DNA of 64,000 bases. It comes from a virus. The DNA is taken from the IMG/VR virus record IMGVR_UViG_3300044996_000325, positions 1-64,000 of that record; one strand, given 5' to 3'. Position 1 is the stretch's first letter, and every line of letters begins with the position of its first letter. Shown here in pieces: positions 49,111-57,217 of the stretch. Made by a program: the position numbers and the translations under genes. Below the pieces are notes generated by a model. That model saw only the letters and a program-made list of their open reading frames with translations. It searched no databases and was not told the DNA's origin.

Positions 49111-50079
49111 TTACTGGGGCTGTTCGGCCTGGGGCTGCTCGGAGATCTTGGGCTCTGCCTGGAAGGCCGCGACGTATTTGTCGTAGTCCTCCGAGTTGAA
49201 CTGGGAGAAGCCCTTCTTCTTCAAGAAGCCGAAGACCTCGTTCTGATCTTCGTAACCGTATTGGGAGGCTTCCTTGACGAGCATGGCGACGGTCTTCTGC
49301 GCCACCGGGGCCTTCTTCTCCGCCGGCTTGTCGTCGATCGTCTTTTCAAAGACGACCTTCGGCATCAGATCTTCGGCCTTTACGCCGGCGAGCCACTTGA
49401 CGAACGGCTCGAAGAACGCGGCGCCGGGCTCGATCATGCGCTTGTCCGACATCGAGGTGCAGCGGGACTTGGTGACACGGGCCTGGTGATCGGTGTCCAT
49501 GTCGATCCAGAGGGTGAACTCGTACTCGCCACCCTCCCGAGTGATCGCCTGCAGGCCGATGCGGTCGTAGCCGCCCTTATCGTTCTTCTCATACTCCATC
49601 TTGGAGCGGAAGGTGGCGATGACGTGCGACTTGGAGCGGATGATTTTCTCCATGAAGCGACGATGTTCAGGCGTGACCTTGTTCCAGGCGTTGTACTTGT
49701 TGTTCGCCTTCGTCGCAGCCGCGGCGTTGTCGACCATTTCCAGGGCGCCTTTTTCGCCCATCCATTCGTGCGACGCGCTGTCGATGATGATCGCGTCGGC
49801 GCCGGCTTCTTCGGCTGCCTCGATGGCGGCGATGTAGTTCTTCGGGGCGTACCCGAATTCCGGCGTCATGTTGAAGGTGACAAACGGGGGGAACTCGTCA
49901 GCGTAGAGGGAAGCCGAGTTGTTCTCGGTGTCGATGACAAACACCTTGCCCTTCGGGCCAACGAGAGCGAATGCGGCGATCAGGGCGGTCTTCGTCTTCC
50001 CTGATCCAGCAGGTCCCGCAATGCCCACTCGGGCCTTCGCTTCGGTTCGGGTTGCTTGCTGGAATACGATCTGGGACAT
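49111..50079 (-). CDS. Sak4-like RecA-fold ATPase
   Basis: The protein has 322 residues. It has Walker A AGPAGSGKT (21-29), Walker B ADAIIIDSAS (about 93-102) and the layout of phage Sak4 single-strand annealing/RAD51-like proteins (AAA_24 type). The C-terminus is variable and ends in a Gln/Glu/Pro-rich tail. It probably works with the Cas4-like nuclease next door in phage recombination. Confidence 0.85.
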   Translation of the reverse strand: MSQIVFQQATRTEAKARVGIAGPAGSGKTKTALIAAFALVGPKGKVFVIDTENNSASLYADEFPPFVTFNMTPEFGYAPKNYIAAIEAAEEAGADAIIIDSASHEWMGEKGALEMVDNAAAATKANNKYNAWNKVTPEHRRFMEKIIRSKSHVIATFRSKMEYEKNDKGGYDRIGLQAITREGGEYEFTLWIDMDTDHQARVTKSRCTSMSDKRMIEPGAAFFEPFVKWLAGVKAEDLMPKVVFEKTIDDKPAEKKAPVAQKTVAMLVKEASQYGYEDQNEVFGFLKKKGFSQFNSEDYDKYVAAFQAEPKISEQPQAEQPQ

Positions 50080-50862
50080 TTATTTCTCCTGTGAACAGAT
50101 TTCGGTGAACGGACAGTAATTGCAGAGGAAACCTTCCTCTGCGAGCGGGGTGTTGCCACTCTCCAGAGCTGTACTAAGTGCGTCCCTCCTTTCGATGATC
50201 TTATTGACGACTTCATCATGCGGGTAGAGCTGGATTTCGAAGATCACCGCACCAAGGTGAGCTTCGCCGGATGAGGCGCCGCACTTCGGGCATGCAAGGA
50301 TGCCGTCCACCGGCATGTAGGCCCGGTTGCAGCGCTTGCACTTGGTCGGGCCGGACAGATCGATGTACTGAATGGCCGCAGAAGTGACCGGCATCCCCAT
50401 CTCGCGCAGGAGTGCCGCATAGATATTGACCTGTTCGATATGGCTGCCGTATGGCAATTTCGACGGCGTCAGCCATCTGGTTGTCTTGTAGTCCAGGATC
50501 CGCCCGTTGTCATAGTAGACGTCAGCACGACCGACGATGCCGAGAGCATCAAGCTCCAGCTCGGCGACGAAGTTCGGGTCCTGGCGCTCAAGCTTGGAAT
50601 GAACGGCGGTTCCGAGTTTTCGGACCAGCATCTCGTGGATGAACTCAACCTGCTCCCGGGTGCGGTGGTAGAACGCCTTTCGGATGCACCCCGTCAGATC
50701 GGTGACGTGAATGCCGGTGCGTTCCGGATCATTCAGGAGGTAGACGAGGAGCGAGTAGTCGTAGCCACACGTGTTGGCTCCCGCAAGAGCGCAGTTGAGA
50801 CAGTCGGTTTTTGGCATTACGCCGCGTCCGGCAGAGCAGTTGATCTGTACTATTTCAGGCAT
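50080..50862 (-). CDS. Cas4-like PD-(D/E)XK nuclease
   Basis: The protein has 260 residues. Nuclease motifs are GRADVYYDNGRILDYKTTRW (D, then D-x-K) and HIEQVNIYAALL. Cysteines at CIRKAFY and CNYCPFTEIC fit the Fe-S cluster of Cas4/AddB-like enzymes, and there is an extra zinc ribbon (CKRCN, CPKCG). The ATG (50860-50862) lies inside a dispersed palindrome, with GGAG six bases before it. It likely processes DNA ends for the Sak4-like protein. Confidence 0.88.
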   Translation of the reverse strand: MPEIVQINCSAGRGVMPKTDCLNCALAGANTCGYDYSLLVYLLNDPERTGIHVTDLTGCIRKAFYHRTREQVEFIHEMLVRKLGTAVHSKLERQDPNFVAELELDALGIVGRADVYYDNGRILDYKTTRWLTPSKLPYGSHIEQVNIYAALLREMGMPVTSAAIQYIDLSGPTKCKRCNRAYMPVDGILACPKCGASSGEAHLGAVIFEIQLYPHDEVVNKIIERRDALSTALESGNTPLAEEGFLCNYCPFTEICSQEK

Positions 50863-50868
50863 CTGAAA
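50853..50868. repeat. Dispersed palindrome, copy 20 (spans a start codon)
   Basis: TTTCAGGCATCTGAAA, one difference from the consensus. The changed base creates the ATG start of the Cas4-like gene. Anything bound here would cover the translation start region of its DNA. Confidence 0.88.
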
Positions 50869-51013
50869 CTCCAATCTTTAGGGGGCGCAAGGTAACCGTG
50901 ATCACCTTGCGCCTCCCGAATATGATCAGGCCGCGTGGTTTCTTCGTGACCTGGACGAGTGATCGGTAGAACGGCGTCACACGGTAGTTGTTGATATTGA
51001 TCTCTTCCAGCAC
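50855..51013 (-). CDS. Small basic protein, start uncertain
   Basis: The frame from about 51080 to the stop at 50855 is open and looks coding (ININNYRVTPFYRSLVQVTK, then RRKVITVTLRPLK). The start is unclear. A GTG at 51013 is offered, but a site overlapping the end of dnaB is possible. It overlaps the Cas4-like start by eight bases. No family is recognised. Confidence 0.45.
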   Translation of the reverse strand: MLEEININNYRVTPFYRSLVQVTKKPRGLIIFGRRKVITVTLRPLKIGVSDA

Positions 51014-51080
51014 CAGTAAAAGCGCGCCGTTCTCCTCGAGCTTGAGTACCGGTAAGCTACAGAGCCTGAAGGAGCCCTGG

Positions 51081-52454
51081 CTAATCGTCAGCGAGAGGAG
51101 TGTACGTATTGGTCGCTTTGTCCCACTTGATCGGCTTGCTTTCTCCGACGGGTCCATTGCGGTTTTTGAGGACATAGAGAAGCACTCCTACTGCGCGGAT
51201 ATCCCAGTCCTGGGCAAGCACGCGTCGTCCGTTCCGTTCAACCAGGTTCTCGGGGAACTGTGCCAATTGGTTCTGCTCCATCTCAATGAGGCGGAGAGCC
51301 ATGGCCACAGTTGCGTCCTGCTCGAGCGACCCCGATCCCTTGAAGTCGGACAGCGTCGGCTTCGAGTTGTTCCCACGCTGGGTGATGTCGCGATTGAATT
51401 GGGACGCCACCAGTACCGGCACCTTCCACTTCATGTTGAAACCGCGCAGCTGAGACGATGTGTAGCTGATGTTTTGTACCGGATCGGTCGACAGGCCCGG
51501 GTTCTGGATTTGCTGGACGTAGTCGACGAAGAAAGTCTTGGCTCCGTCGTTGTACGCCTTTTTCATCGCCGCAACGACCTGCTCGACAGACGGATTACCC
51601 ATCGTGACAACGCGGATCGGAAGCGACTTGAGGTCCTTGATCGCGTCCTTGGCCTGTACTCTTTCTTCTTCGGTCATCATCGTCGGCATGCGAAGTTTCT
51701 TCGAGTTGATGCCAGTCATAAAGGCGACCAGGTAACGCGGGTAATCGATGTCGCCGTTATCCATATTGATGATCGTGACCGGGGTTCTTCCACGTGCCGT
51801 GAGGAACGCCTCAGCCCGCAGGAACGAGCTCTTACCTTCTCCCGGCCTGGCTCCCAGGATCAGATAGTCCTGATCTTCAAGGTGGCCAACGATGCGCCGG
51901 AAGTCCGGGTTCTTGGGGATGTAGGCTGGCTTGCGTTTTCCAGAGACATAATCGTCGATCGTTGTGTCCAGGATCTCAAGCAGCTCGGCCATTTCGACGC
52001 CCTTGTTGGACTTGGCGCGCCGCATCTCCCACAGGCGCTCTTCTGCCTTATCGAGAACTTCGTCTGCGGGGAGATCTTCCTCGAGGTCCTTGCTCGTGAG
52101 CGCGATGGACATTCGCATGCTTCTGCGGATAGAGGCGTCCACGACCTGGTTGGCATAGTACGACACAGACGACGGGCTTGCTTTCGAGCACACCATCTCG
52201 ATGTAGTCGACGCCGACGATCGATCCCAGGTCCTGCCCGAGCGAACTCAGCAGGCCGACGGAGCGGAGCGTTTCCGTCACGGCGACCTGGCTGAGTTGCC
52301 CGGAAGCTGATAAGGAGGCAACCTTATCCCAGAGGACTTGATTGGAGATGGCACTGAAGTCGGACGGCATCAGGGTTACGTCGATATCGCCGATACTTTC
52401 AGGCGTCTGAATTACCGACCCGATCAATGCCTGCTCAAAACCAATGGTATCCAT
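51081..52454 (-). CDS. dnaB: Replicative DNA helicase, DnaB type
   Basis: The protein has 457 residues. An N-terminal helical domain begins MDTIGFEQALIGSVIQTPES, a linker follows, and the RecA-like domain has Walker A GARPGEGKSS (about 197-206), FVDYVQQIQNP (Walker B) and SQFNRD. DnaB forms the hexamer that unwinds the fork. A palindrome copy encodes IQTPES at its N-terminus. It is followed by nuclease and recombination genes. Confidence 0.93.
   Translation of the reverse strand: MDTIGFEQALIGSVIQTPESIGDIDVTLMPSDFSAISNQVLWDKVASLSASGQLSQVAVTETLRSVGLLSSLGQDLGSIVGVDYIEMVCSKASPSSVSYYANQVVDASIRRSMRMSIALTSKDLEEDLPADEVLDKAEERLWEMRRAKSNKGVEMAELLEILDTTIDDYVSGKRKPAYIPKNPDFRRIVGHLEDQDYLILGARPGEGKSSFLRAEAFLTARGRTPVTIINMDNGDIDYPRYLVAFMTGINSKKLRMPTMMTEEERVQAKDAIKDLKSLPIRVVTMGNPSVEQVVAAMKKAYNDGAKTFFVDYVQQIQNPGLSTDPVQNISYTSSQLRGFNMKWKVPVLVASQFNRDITQRGNNSKPTLSDFKGSGSLEQDATVAMALRLIEMEQNQLAQFPENLVERNGRRVLAQDWDIRAVGVLLYVLKNRNGPVGESKPIKWDKATNTYTPLADD
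52397..52412. repeat. Dispersed palindrome, copy 21 (in CDS)
   Basis: TTTCAGGCGTCTGAAT, one difference from the consensus. It encodes IQTPES at codons 15-20 of dnaB. Confidence 0.9.
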
Positions 52455-53312
52455 CTAGGCCCCCAGGAGGCGGCGGATCGACCCAACGTGCGGCTCGATC
52501 TCCGGACGGATATCGGAGATGGTGATATTGGTGTGGCGGTTCGTCAGGCGCTCGAACATCAGGCGCTGGTCTTCGTCCATGCGGAGGACGGCGAAATACT
52601 GATCTCCCTGGCGGATCATGACGCCTTCGAGGTCGGGGGTGTGCGAGGGACGCACCTGGCGCCGCATCTCGCGAACGGGCAATGTCGTGCCGATCTCGAT
52701 GAGCCGATCGACGGCATGCTCGACGATCTGATCGCTCGTCGGGCTTTCGATCCCGTCCGCCCGCAGGGCGTTTGTCGACCCCTCGAGGATTGCCTGGACA
52801 GCATCCAGTGTGCTTCCGCGTCCCGGCATCTGTCCAGTGATGATAGCGCTCATGATCGGGACAAGTTCGAACAGTTTGGCCTTGCCGACGCTGGAGAAGA
52901 TCTCGGCGACGCTCATGCCGTGCGTTTCAAGATACGGGAAGATGACCGTGCAGAGCGTCTCGATATTGGACAGTTCCGCTGCAGAGATACCCTGCTCCTG
53001 CGCCATCTGGGCAAGCGTCTGGTATCCGCCCGGGTGGACATTCAGGAGGTTCTGGTTGCGGATCTTGGCCAGGATGCGACCGCGCAAAAGAATGGCAGTC
53101 AGGTCGAGAGAGCCGACCAGCTTCAGGGCCTCGACTTCGATGAGTGCGGTGCGCTCAAGCTGCGTCAGGCTGGCGCCGGCAGTCGGATCTCCTGCGAGAC
53201 TTGCGTTCAAGTTGCGCTCTGCCGCAGCGTAAATGCTGTTCTGCAGGCCGTTCAGTTCAACCGATAACCCCGCTTCGTAACTCGGCTGGATCGTGATCTG
53301 GTTGTTTGTCAT
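52455..53312 (-). CDS. Unknown protein upstream of dnaB
   Basis: The protein has 285 residues and starts at 53312 behind GGAGGCAAACC. The middle contains a possible helix-turn-helix (YQTLAQMAQEQGISAAELSN), and the C-terminal part is alpha/beta (DDL-like HTPDLEGVMIRQGDQYFAVL). The stop abuts the dnaB start. Candidates are a helicase loader, an origin-binding or a ParB-like protein; none is established. Confidence 0.7.
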   Translation of the reverse strand: MTNNQITIQPSYEAGLSVELNGLQNSIYAAAERNLNASLAGDPTAGASLTQLERTALIEVEALKLVGSLDLTAILLRGRILAKIRNQNLLNVHPGGYQTLAQMAQEQGISAAELSNIETLCTVIFPYLETHGMSVAEIFSSVGKAKLFELVPIMSAIITGQMPGRGSTLDAVQAILEGSTNALRADGIESPTSDQIVEHAVDRLIEIGTTLPVREMRRQVRPSHTPDLEGVMIRQGDQYFAVLRMDEDQRLMFERLTNRHTNITISDIRPEIEPHVGSIRRLLGA

Positions 53313-53326
53313 GGTTTGCCTCCGTG

Positions 53327-53791
53327 TCAAAATGGGAATTGGATAACGAACGCCGAGTGGCCGATAGGCATCCGGGGTTTGTGCAGGATGAGTGACGTCG
53401 TTCCGTCTGGCCTGTTCTCTTTTGTCCACTCGTCCATGTGAAAGAAGTAATCTGCCACCATGTCCGAGCCTTCTTCTAGCTCCCGGTATCGGAATTCTTC
53501 TCCGAAGCCGAACTCACTCAGGTGGTCTTTCAGATGGCATAGGCGAAACGCCACCAATCTTATGTCTCTTGCCGGGAGAATGAGGAGCTCGTACTGCTGC
53601 GGAAAAGCCATCTTCGGAACCTGCTTTCTCGACTTGACATCGATGACGTATCCGAGCTCGTTGATCTCGATGTCTGGTCCCGTTCTGCCGAGCACCGGGA
53701 TGCGCTTGACGGGGGAGTATCCGGCGTCTGAAAATGTATTGCTGAGGAATTCTGCTACTGATCTCTCTACGGACCTGGGTCGTGCTTTCAT
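53327..53791 (-). CDS. PD-(D/E)XK resolvase-like nuclease
   Basis: The protein has 154 residues. GRTGPDIEINELGYVIDVKS and the following RKQ give the D...DxK pattern of small phage endonucleases that act as junction resolvases or DNA-end nucleases. A palindrome copy encodes FSDAGYS near the N-terminus. It overlaps the upstream stop by ATGA. Confidence 0.75.
   Translation of the reverse strand: MKARPRSVERSVAEFLSNTFSDAGYSPVKRIPVLGRTGPDIEINELGYVIDVKSRKQVPKMAFPQQYELLILPARDIRLVAFRLCHLKDHLSEFGFGEEFRYRELEEGSDMVADYFFHMDEWTKENRPDGTTSLILHKPRMPIGHSAFVIQFPF
53718..53733. repeat. Dispersed palindrome, copy 22 (in CDS)
   Basis: TATCCGGCGTCTGAAA, two differences from the consensus. It encodes FSDAGY in the resolvase-like gene. 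Confidence 0.82.
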
Positions 53792-54126
53792 AGGGTCTCC
53801 CCCAGGGCGTCCCAGATGTCGCCAGCTACTGGCGTGCTCTTTTCCTTCTCGGCAGCCGCCTCTACTGTTCTGCTCAATTGCTGGCGAAGGCGGTAGATGT
53901 ATACGGCCTCAACGCTCTTGACGGTCTGCGGATTGACATCCTTCATGGATGCGAGGATGGCTGCCTGGCAGTTTTCGCACTTCTTCGTGCATAGACCCCT
54001 GTTGGTCATCGGTTTGCACCATGTATGTCCGGTGATCCTGATGGCGTCCGTCTTGTAGATGAAACCAACCTTCTTCAATTCGTCGTCGGGAACGATCTTT
54101 GCGAAGCGGTACTTATTGATCTTCAT
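53788..54126 (-). CDS. First gene of the replication operon, unknown
   Basis: The protein has 112 residues from the ATG at 54126 (AGGAATGGAACC upstream). It has basic residues and a Cys motif (WCKPMTNRGLCTKKCENC) that could bind zinc or an Fe-S cluster. As the first leftward gene after the regulatory switch it may be an early regulator. No family is recognised. Confidence 0.72.
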   Translation of the reverse strand: MKINKYRFAKIVPDDELKKVGFIYKTDAIRITGHTWCKPMTNRGLCTKKCENCQAAILASMKDVNPQTVKSVEAVYIYRLRQQLSRTVEAAAEKEKSTPVAGDIWDALGETL

Positions 54127-54170
54127 GGTTCCATTCCTATCGGTTGTAGTTGTTTGACGGGTGGAACGCA

Positions 54171-54199
54171 AGTGTAACACGGCCCAACAAAAAGGTCAA
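54171..54199 (-). promoter_or_regulatory. Leftward promoter of the replication operon
   Basis: Minus strand: TTGACC (54194-54199), a 17-base spacer, TACACT (54171-54176). It should drive 54126 to 48104, including dnaB. Confidence 0.85.
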
Positions 54200-54220
54200 G
54201 CGCCAGATATGGCGTTTTTT
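54200..54220 (+). terminator. Terminator-like hairpin in the switch region
   Basis: CGCCA/TGGCG around a 4-base loop (54201-54214) followed by six T on the plus strand. It could stop antisense transcription before the regulator promoter. Confidence 0.6.
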
Positions 54221-54221
54221 C

Positions 54222-54249
54222 TTGACAACTGGTCAATATGTGGTACACT
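54222..54249 (+). promoter_or_regulatory. Rightward promoter of the XRE regulator
   Basis: TTGACA (54222-54227), a 16-base spacer, TACACT (54244-54249). The -35 is part of TTGACAACTGGTCAA (54222-54236), an operator-like inverted repeat similar in style to 18919-18935. Confidence 0.82.
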
Positions 54250-54289
54250 GTCGCTGTTGACAAATCCGACCCGTTCTACGGGAGGGTAT

Positions 54290-54700
54290 ATGCTAAAGGA
54301 TGTTTTGCAAGGAGCAATGCGCTCACGTGGGATGAGCACGCGTGAAGCTGCCCGAGAAATCGGTATCTCTCATACCACTGTTTTCAGAGTGATAAAGGGA
54401 GACCCGTTTGATGTCGATACGCTTATTGCAATAGCGAACTGGCTCAAGGTGCGTCCGTCAACTCTCCTTGACAGCCTGGCGCGTTCTGATACAATAGGCG
54501 ACCTATCACTTCTGATCGAGAGATATCCGGGTATTTTGGATGTGCTAAAACAGGCGTCGGTGGCTGTCAACCAGGGAGCCGCTTCTCAGGAGATCCTGGT
54601 CGACATTCTCTCCTATGCCCTGTACAAACTCTCTCTTAGAGGTGATAAAGATGGACCGTCCACTAAGTCAGGAGGAAAAGAGACTTCTGAAGCTCGTTGA
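54290..54700 (+). CDS. XRE-family regulator (candidate immunity repressor)
   Basis: The protein has 136 residues from the ATG at 54290 behind GGAGGGTAT. Residues 8-60 are a Cro/CI-type HTH (MSTREAAREIGISHTTVFRV, then VDTLIAIANWLKVRPSTLLD). The C-terminal half is helical and could dimerise. Its promoter is divergent from that of the replication operon, as in a lysogeny switch. Binding to the inverted repeat at 54222 is inferred. Confidence 0.85.
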   Translation: MLKDVLQGAMRSRGMSTREAAREIGISHTTVFRVIKGDPFDVDTLIAIANWLKVRPSTLLDSLARSDTIGDLSLLIERYPGILDVLKQASVAVNQGAASQEILVDILSYALYKLSLRGDKDGPSTKSGGKETSEAR

Positions 54701-54791
54701 AGCACTTATCTCGTTAGGAGATGCAACATCGAGCGATACGGAAACCACCACCACTGGTGGTGGATCAGACAGCGAAGCCCCCCAGATGTAG
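54651..54791 (+). CDS. Small protein after the regulator
   Basis: The 46 residues begin MDRPLSQEEKRLLKLVEALI, with AGAGGTGATAAAG upstream, in a frame overlapping the end of the regulator. The C-terminus is Thr/Gly/Ser-rich. It may be co-expressed with the regulator. No family is recognised. Confidence 0.55.
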   Translation: MDRPLSQEEKRLLKLVEALISLGDATSSDTETTTTGGGSDSEAPQM

Positions 54792-54800
54792 TGGCAAAAA

Positions 54801-54871
<71 letters not shown>

Positions 54872-54887
54872 AAAAGCCCCGAAATAA

Positions 54888-54921
54888 CGAAAACACCCCC
54901 CAGAGATGGGGGGTGTTTTCG
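54888..54921. terminator. Bidirectional terminator
   Basis: A perfect 14-bp stem CGAAAACACCCCCC/GGGGGGTGTTTTCG (54888-54901 with 54908-54921) lies between the rightward regulator unit and the leftward gene at 54924. Confidence 0.93.
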
Positions 54922-54923
54922 TC

Positions 54924-55181
54924 TCAGGAATTCTCTTGAACGTCTCCGGCTACACCTTGTATTCCTCCAAGTTTCTCGTATTCAAGGGCCGCATTGGCCT
55001 GGTCGTCGTCGGTCGGGAAGGTGACCTCGTTGGTCGAATAGATCGGCTCGTCATTCCCGGGAGCGTTGATGAATGCTTCCCATCCATTCCGGTGCAGAGA
55101 CCAGATAATGCCAACGCCGGAAAATCCCGCCTTGTCCGTGAATGCAACGTAGCCGTCATCGTCGATAAAAAGTTCAGGCAT
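54924..55181 (-). CDS. Unknown protein, 85 residues
   Basis: The start at 55181 has GGAGTAAGCC upstream. The product is a small acidic alpha/beta protein (FIDDDGYVAFTDKAGFSGVG). It is the last gene of the right leftward operon. No family is recognised. Confidence 0.72.
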   Translation of the reverse strand: MPELFIDDDGYVAFTDKAGFSGVGIIWSLHRNGWEAFINAPGNDEPIYSTNEVTFPTDDDQANAALEYEKLGGIQGVAGDVQENS

Positions 55182-55184
55182 GGC

Positions 55185-55478
55185 TTACTCCTTCTCAATT
55201 CGAACAATGACCCGGCACATAACCTCGCCTCTTTCGCTGGTGAATTGCCCAGACGGGATTGTCTTGAAGATTTCCCATCTACCAACTTTGCCGGTTACGC
55301 CACCGCTGTACCCAATGCTGGAGACGGCACGGCGATACTTATTGTAAATGGGCAGGAATTCGTTGAACATGAGGCTCTCGAGAGCTTTGCGCTCCTTGTG
55401 TTTTACTTTCATCCCGGCATATGTCTTTGGGACATTTTTTGCGAAGTGAAATTTCACAAACCTCTCATAGATAGTCAT
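55185..55478 (-). CDS. Unknown basic protein, 97 residues
   Basis: The start at 55478 follows AAAGGAGAGATGCCACA. It is rich in Lys and Arg in its first half (KNVPKTYAGMKVKHKERKAL) and ends in strands (GEVMCRVIVRIEKE). A strong hairpin (55501-55533) lies just upstream of its ribosome-binding site. No family is recognised. Confidence 0.72.
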   Translation of the reverse strand: MTIYERFVKFHFAKNVPKTYAGMKVKHKERKALESLMFNEFLPIYNKYRRAVSSIGYSGGVTGKVGRWEIFKTIPSGQFTSERGEVMCRVIVRIEKE

Positions 55479-55500
55479 TGTGGCATCTCTCCTTTCAATG

Positions 55501-55533
55501 CGACCAGGACCGAGAGGTATCTGGTCCTGGTCG
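55501..55533 (-). promoter_or_regulatory. Hairpin in leader of the 55478 gene
   Basis: An 11-bp perfect stem CGACCAGGACC/GGTCCTGGTCG (55501-55511 with 55523-55533) stands some 10 bases before the ribosome-binding site. It could be a partial terminator of the upstream gene or affect translation. Confidence 0.6.
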
Positions 55534-55585
55534 TGCCCTTCCTCCGTCGAGCATCCCCGGATCCCGGGTAGCAAGGGGCGGAATT

Positions 55586-55834
55586 TTACAGCTTGGCCAT
55601 CTTGATTTCAGACGCCGGAAAGTAGATCGGGTCTACTGCGCCGACGGCAACGATCTTGACACCAGTCCTCTTGCTCATCCTGACCAGCTTTCTCTTCGCG
55701 GTGTCTGGTATGACACCGAGGATCCTGGCGAGTTCACTTCTCGATCTCGGTAGGAGGGACCTGATCAGCTGGTCTTCGAAGGTTCCGGAGGCCATCGGGT
55801 TGAAGGTGAAGCTCACTTCTACCTTGTAGCTCAT
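55586..55834 (-). CDS. Small winged-helix-like protein
   Basis: The protein has 82 residues and overlaps the upstream stop by ATGA. LLPRSRSELARILGVIPDTA looks like a helix-turn-helix, followed by KRTGVKIVAVGAVDPIYF as a wing. A palindrome copy encodes its C-terminal YFPASEIK. It is a candidate DNA-binding regulator. Confidence 0.7.
   Translation of the reverse strand: MSYKVEVSFTFNPMASGTFEDQLIRSLLPRSRSELARILGVIPDTAKRKLVRMSKRTGVKIVAVGAVDPIYFPASEIKMAKL
55606..55621. repeat. Dispersed palindrome, copy 23 (in CDS)
   Basis: TTTCAGACGCCGGAAA, one difference from the consensus. It encodes FPASE near the C-terminus of the HTH-like protein. Confidence 0.9.
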
Positions 55835-56508
55835 TCTTCCTCCAACTCGGCGCGCTCCTCTTCGCTGAGTTCCGAGTTGTCTCCCCAGGTGTCTTCGTCG
55901 ACGATGTAGAACTTATCCGGGGCTGCAGGGAGTTCTGTGACAAAATAGCCCATCCGGTTGACCAGGTGCATGCCGTCTTGGATCGCAGAGTACTCGCCTT
56001 CGCAGTAGAGTGTCCAGACGCATCCCTGTTTCTCGGCGCATACAGACCGTACGTATTCGAGTTCTTTTCCGTAGGTCTCGAACATGTATCCATCGTAGGA
56101 TGCGTTCTCGTCGATGTGGTTCTTGATCGGCTTGAAGGCAGCCTCGAATTCCTCCCAGGTGAGCCTGATCACATTGTTGTCGCGATCTATTTCCTTGCAA
56201 TGCAAGACCCAGTCGGAGTAGCCGAGAACAGTGTCGCCGTTTTGGACCTCGTGACGCCAGTTCTCCATCGGGTAGCTTGGATCTTCAATGCCGGCATAGA
56301 CCGGGGTGATCGTGAAGCCCATCTCATCCAGGAACGCGGAGATGCGATCAAAAAAGTGATCGCGGTTGACGCGCATGCCGGCGTTCAGGAGCTTTCCGCT
56401 TTTTCCCGAGCATTCGATCTGAACGTCTTGCTGATCGTTTCTGAGATGGAAGTCGTAGATATCAAAGTAGCCATTGCGCCCTGTTGCGCTTCCGATGCAA
56501 GTGTTCAT
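55831..56508 (-). CDS. Unknown acidic protein, 225 residues
   Basis: The start at 56508 has GGGAAGGCGCAATC upstream. It appears to contain two related halves, each with a strand-helix pattern (DRISAFLDEMGFTITPVYAG and DGMHLVNRMGYFVTELPAAP), suggesting an internal duplication. It ends in a Glu-rich tail. No family is recognised. Confidence 0.72.
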   Translation of the reverse strand: MNTCIGSATGRNGYFDIYDFHLRNDQQDVQIECSGKSGKLLNAGMRVNRDHFFDRISAFLDEMGFTITPVYAGIEDPSYPMENWRHEVQNGDTVLGYSDWVLHCKEIDRDNNVIRLTWEEFEAAFKPIKNHIDENASYDGYMFETYGKELEYVRSVCAEKQGCVWTLYCEGEYSAIQDGMHLVNRMGYFVTELPAAPDKFYIVDEDTWGDNSELSEEERAELEEE

Positions 56509-56807
56509 GATTGCGCCTTCCCGGAAATTGACCCGCGTACCTTTTCCAGCATCTCCGGAGATGTGCGCTGCGAAGCGTTGTTCTCGATGCTTTGGAGTAC
56601 CCACGCGGGCGCATAGCAGCGGGCACCACCGAGGTGGACGACTTCTCTGTCGGCGACGAGCTGACGCACATGGTAGGCGATCCCGAATTGCGACATTCCA
56701 AAGATGTTCTTCAGCTCACTGAGCGTGGCTGGCCTATGGTTAGCCAGGAGGAACGCGTTCATTGCAGAGAGAACTTCGTCATTTTCGACCATTGATTGTC
56801 TTGACAT
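56505..56807 (-). CDS. Winged-helix DNA-binding protein
   Basis: The protein has 100 residues and starts at 56807 behind AAGGAGATCAT. HRPATLSELKNIFGMSQFGI followed by AYHVRQLVADREVVHLGG is a clear winged helix. It could regulate phage genes and is one candidate reader of the palindromic motifs. It overlaps the next gene by ATGA. Confidence 0.78.
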   Translation of the reverse strand: MSRQSMVENDEVLSAMNAFLLANHRPATLSELKNIFGMSQFGIAYHVRQLVADREVVHLGGARCYAPAWVLQSIENNASQRTSPEMLEKVRGSISGKAQS

Positions 56808-56816
56808 ATGATCTCC

Positions 56817-57008
56817 TTATTTTTTCTTCTTGCGCCCGTAGCGGCGGATAAAACCGGCGAAATCCCTCACCTGCCGAGAGGCATCAGGGTAATTGTTCTG
56901 CTCGAGAAGCTCGAGTGCCTTTTGTTCTTTTCCGTTCTCGATCAACCGAGCAACCTGGTTGGCCAGCGGAAGCTCCGGGAAGTCTGACGGGCTTGGATCT
57001 TTGGTCAT
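56817..57008 (-). CDS. Small helical basic protein, 63 residues
   Basis: The start at 57008 has GGGAGGCAAA upstream and overlaps the previous stop by ATGA. It is helical (LANQVARLIENGKEQKALEL) and ends RRYGRKKKK. The pattern GKEQKALELLEQ also appears in the protein at 58191 (GKDLEASQVLMERG), hinting at a shared fold. Confidence 0.7.
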   Translation of the reverse strand: MTKDPSPSDFPELPLANQVARLIENGKEQKALELLEQNNYPDASRQVRDFAGFIRRYGRKKKK

Positions 57009-57217
57009 TTTGCCTCCCATTCGATATGCCACGGATTTTGATCCGCCGGCGGCTCGCTGGAATAGTCCCTCACATACAAACGGCCTTTCTGCCAGTAGGC
57101 TGGAAGGCCGTTGTGAGTTGTGGCCACCGTTCCGTTGGAGCAGCCCGGAATAGGACACGGGGCTGGACCAGCGTCTCGATAAATGTGGCCGTTGAACCAC
57201 AGCGGTTTACGTTTCAT
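57005..57217 (-). CDS. Small protein with Cys pair, 70 residues
   Basis: The start at 57217 follows GGAGATCCAGG. It contains CPIPGCSNGTVATTHNGLPA, a possible zinc knuckle, within an aromatic-rich chain. No family is recognised. Confidence 0.7.
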   Translation of the reverse strand: MKRKPLWFNGHIYRDAGPAPCPIPGCSNGTVATTHNGLPAYWQKGRLYVRDYSSEPPADQNPWHIEWEAK

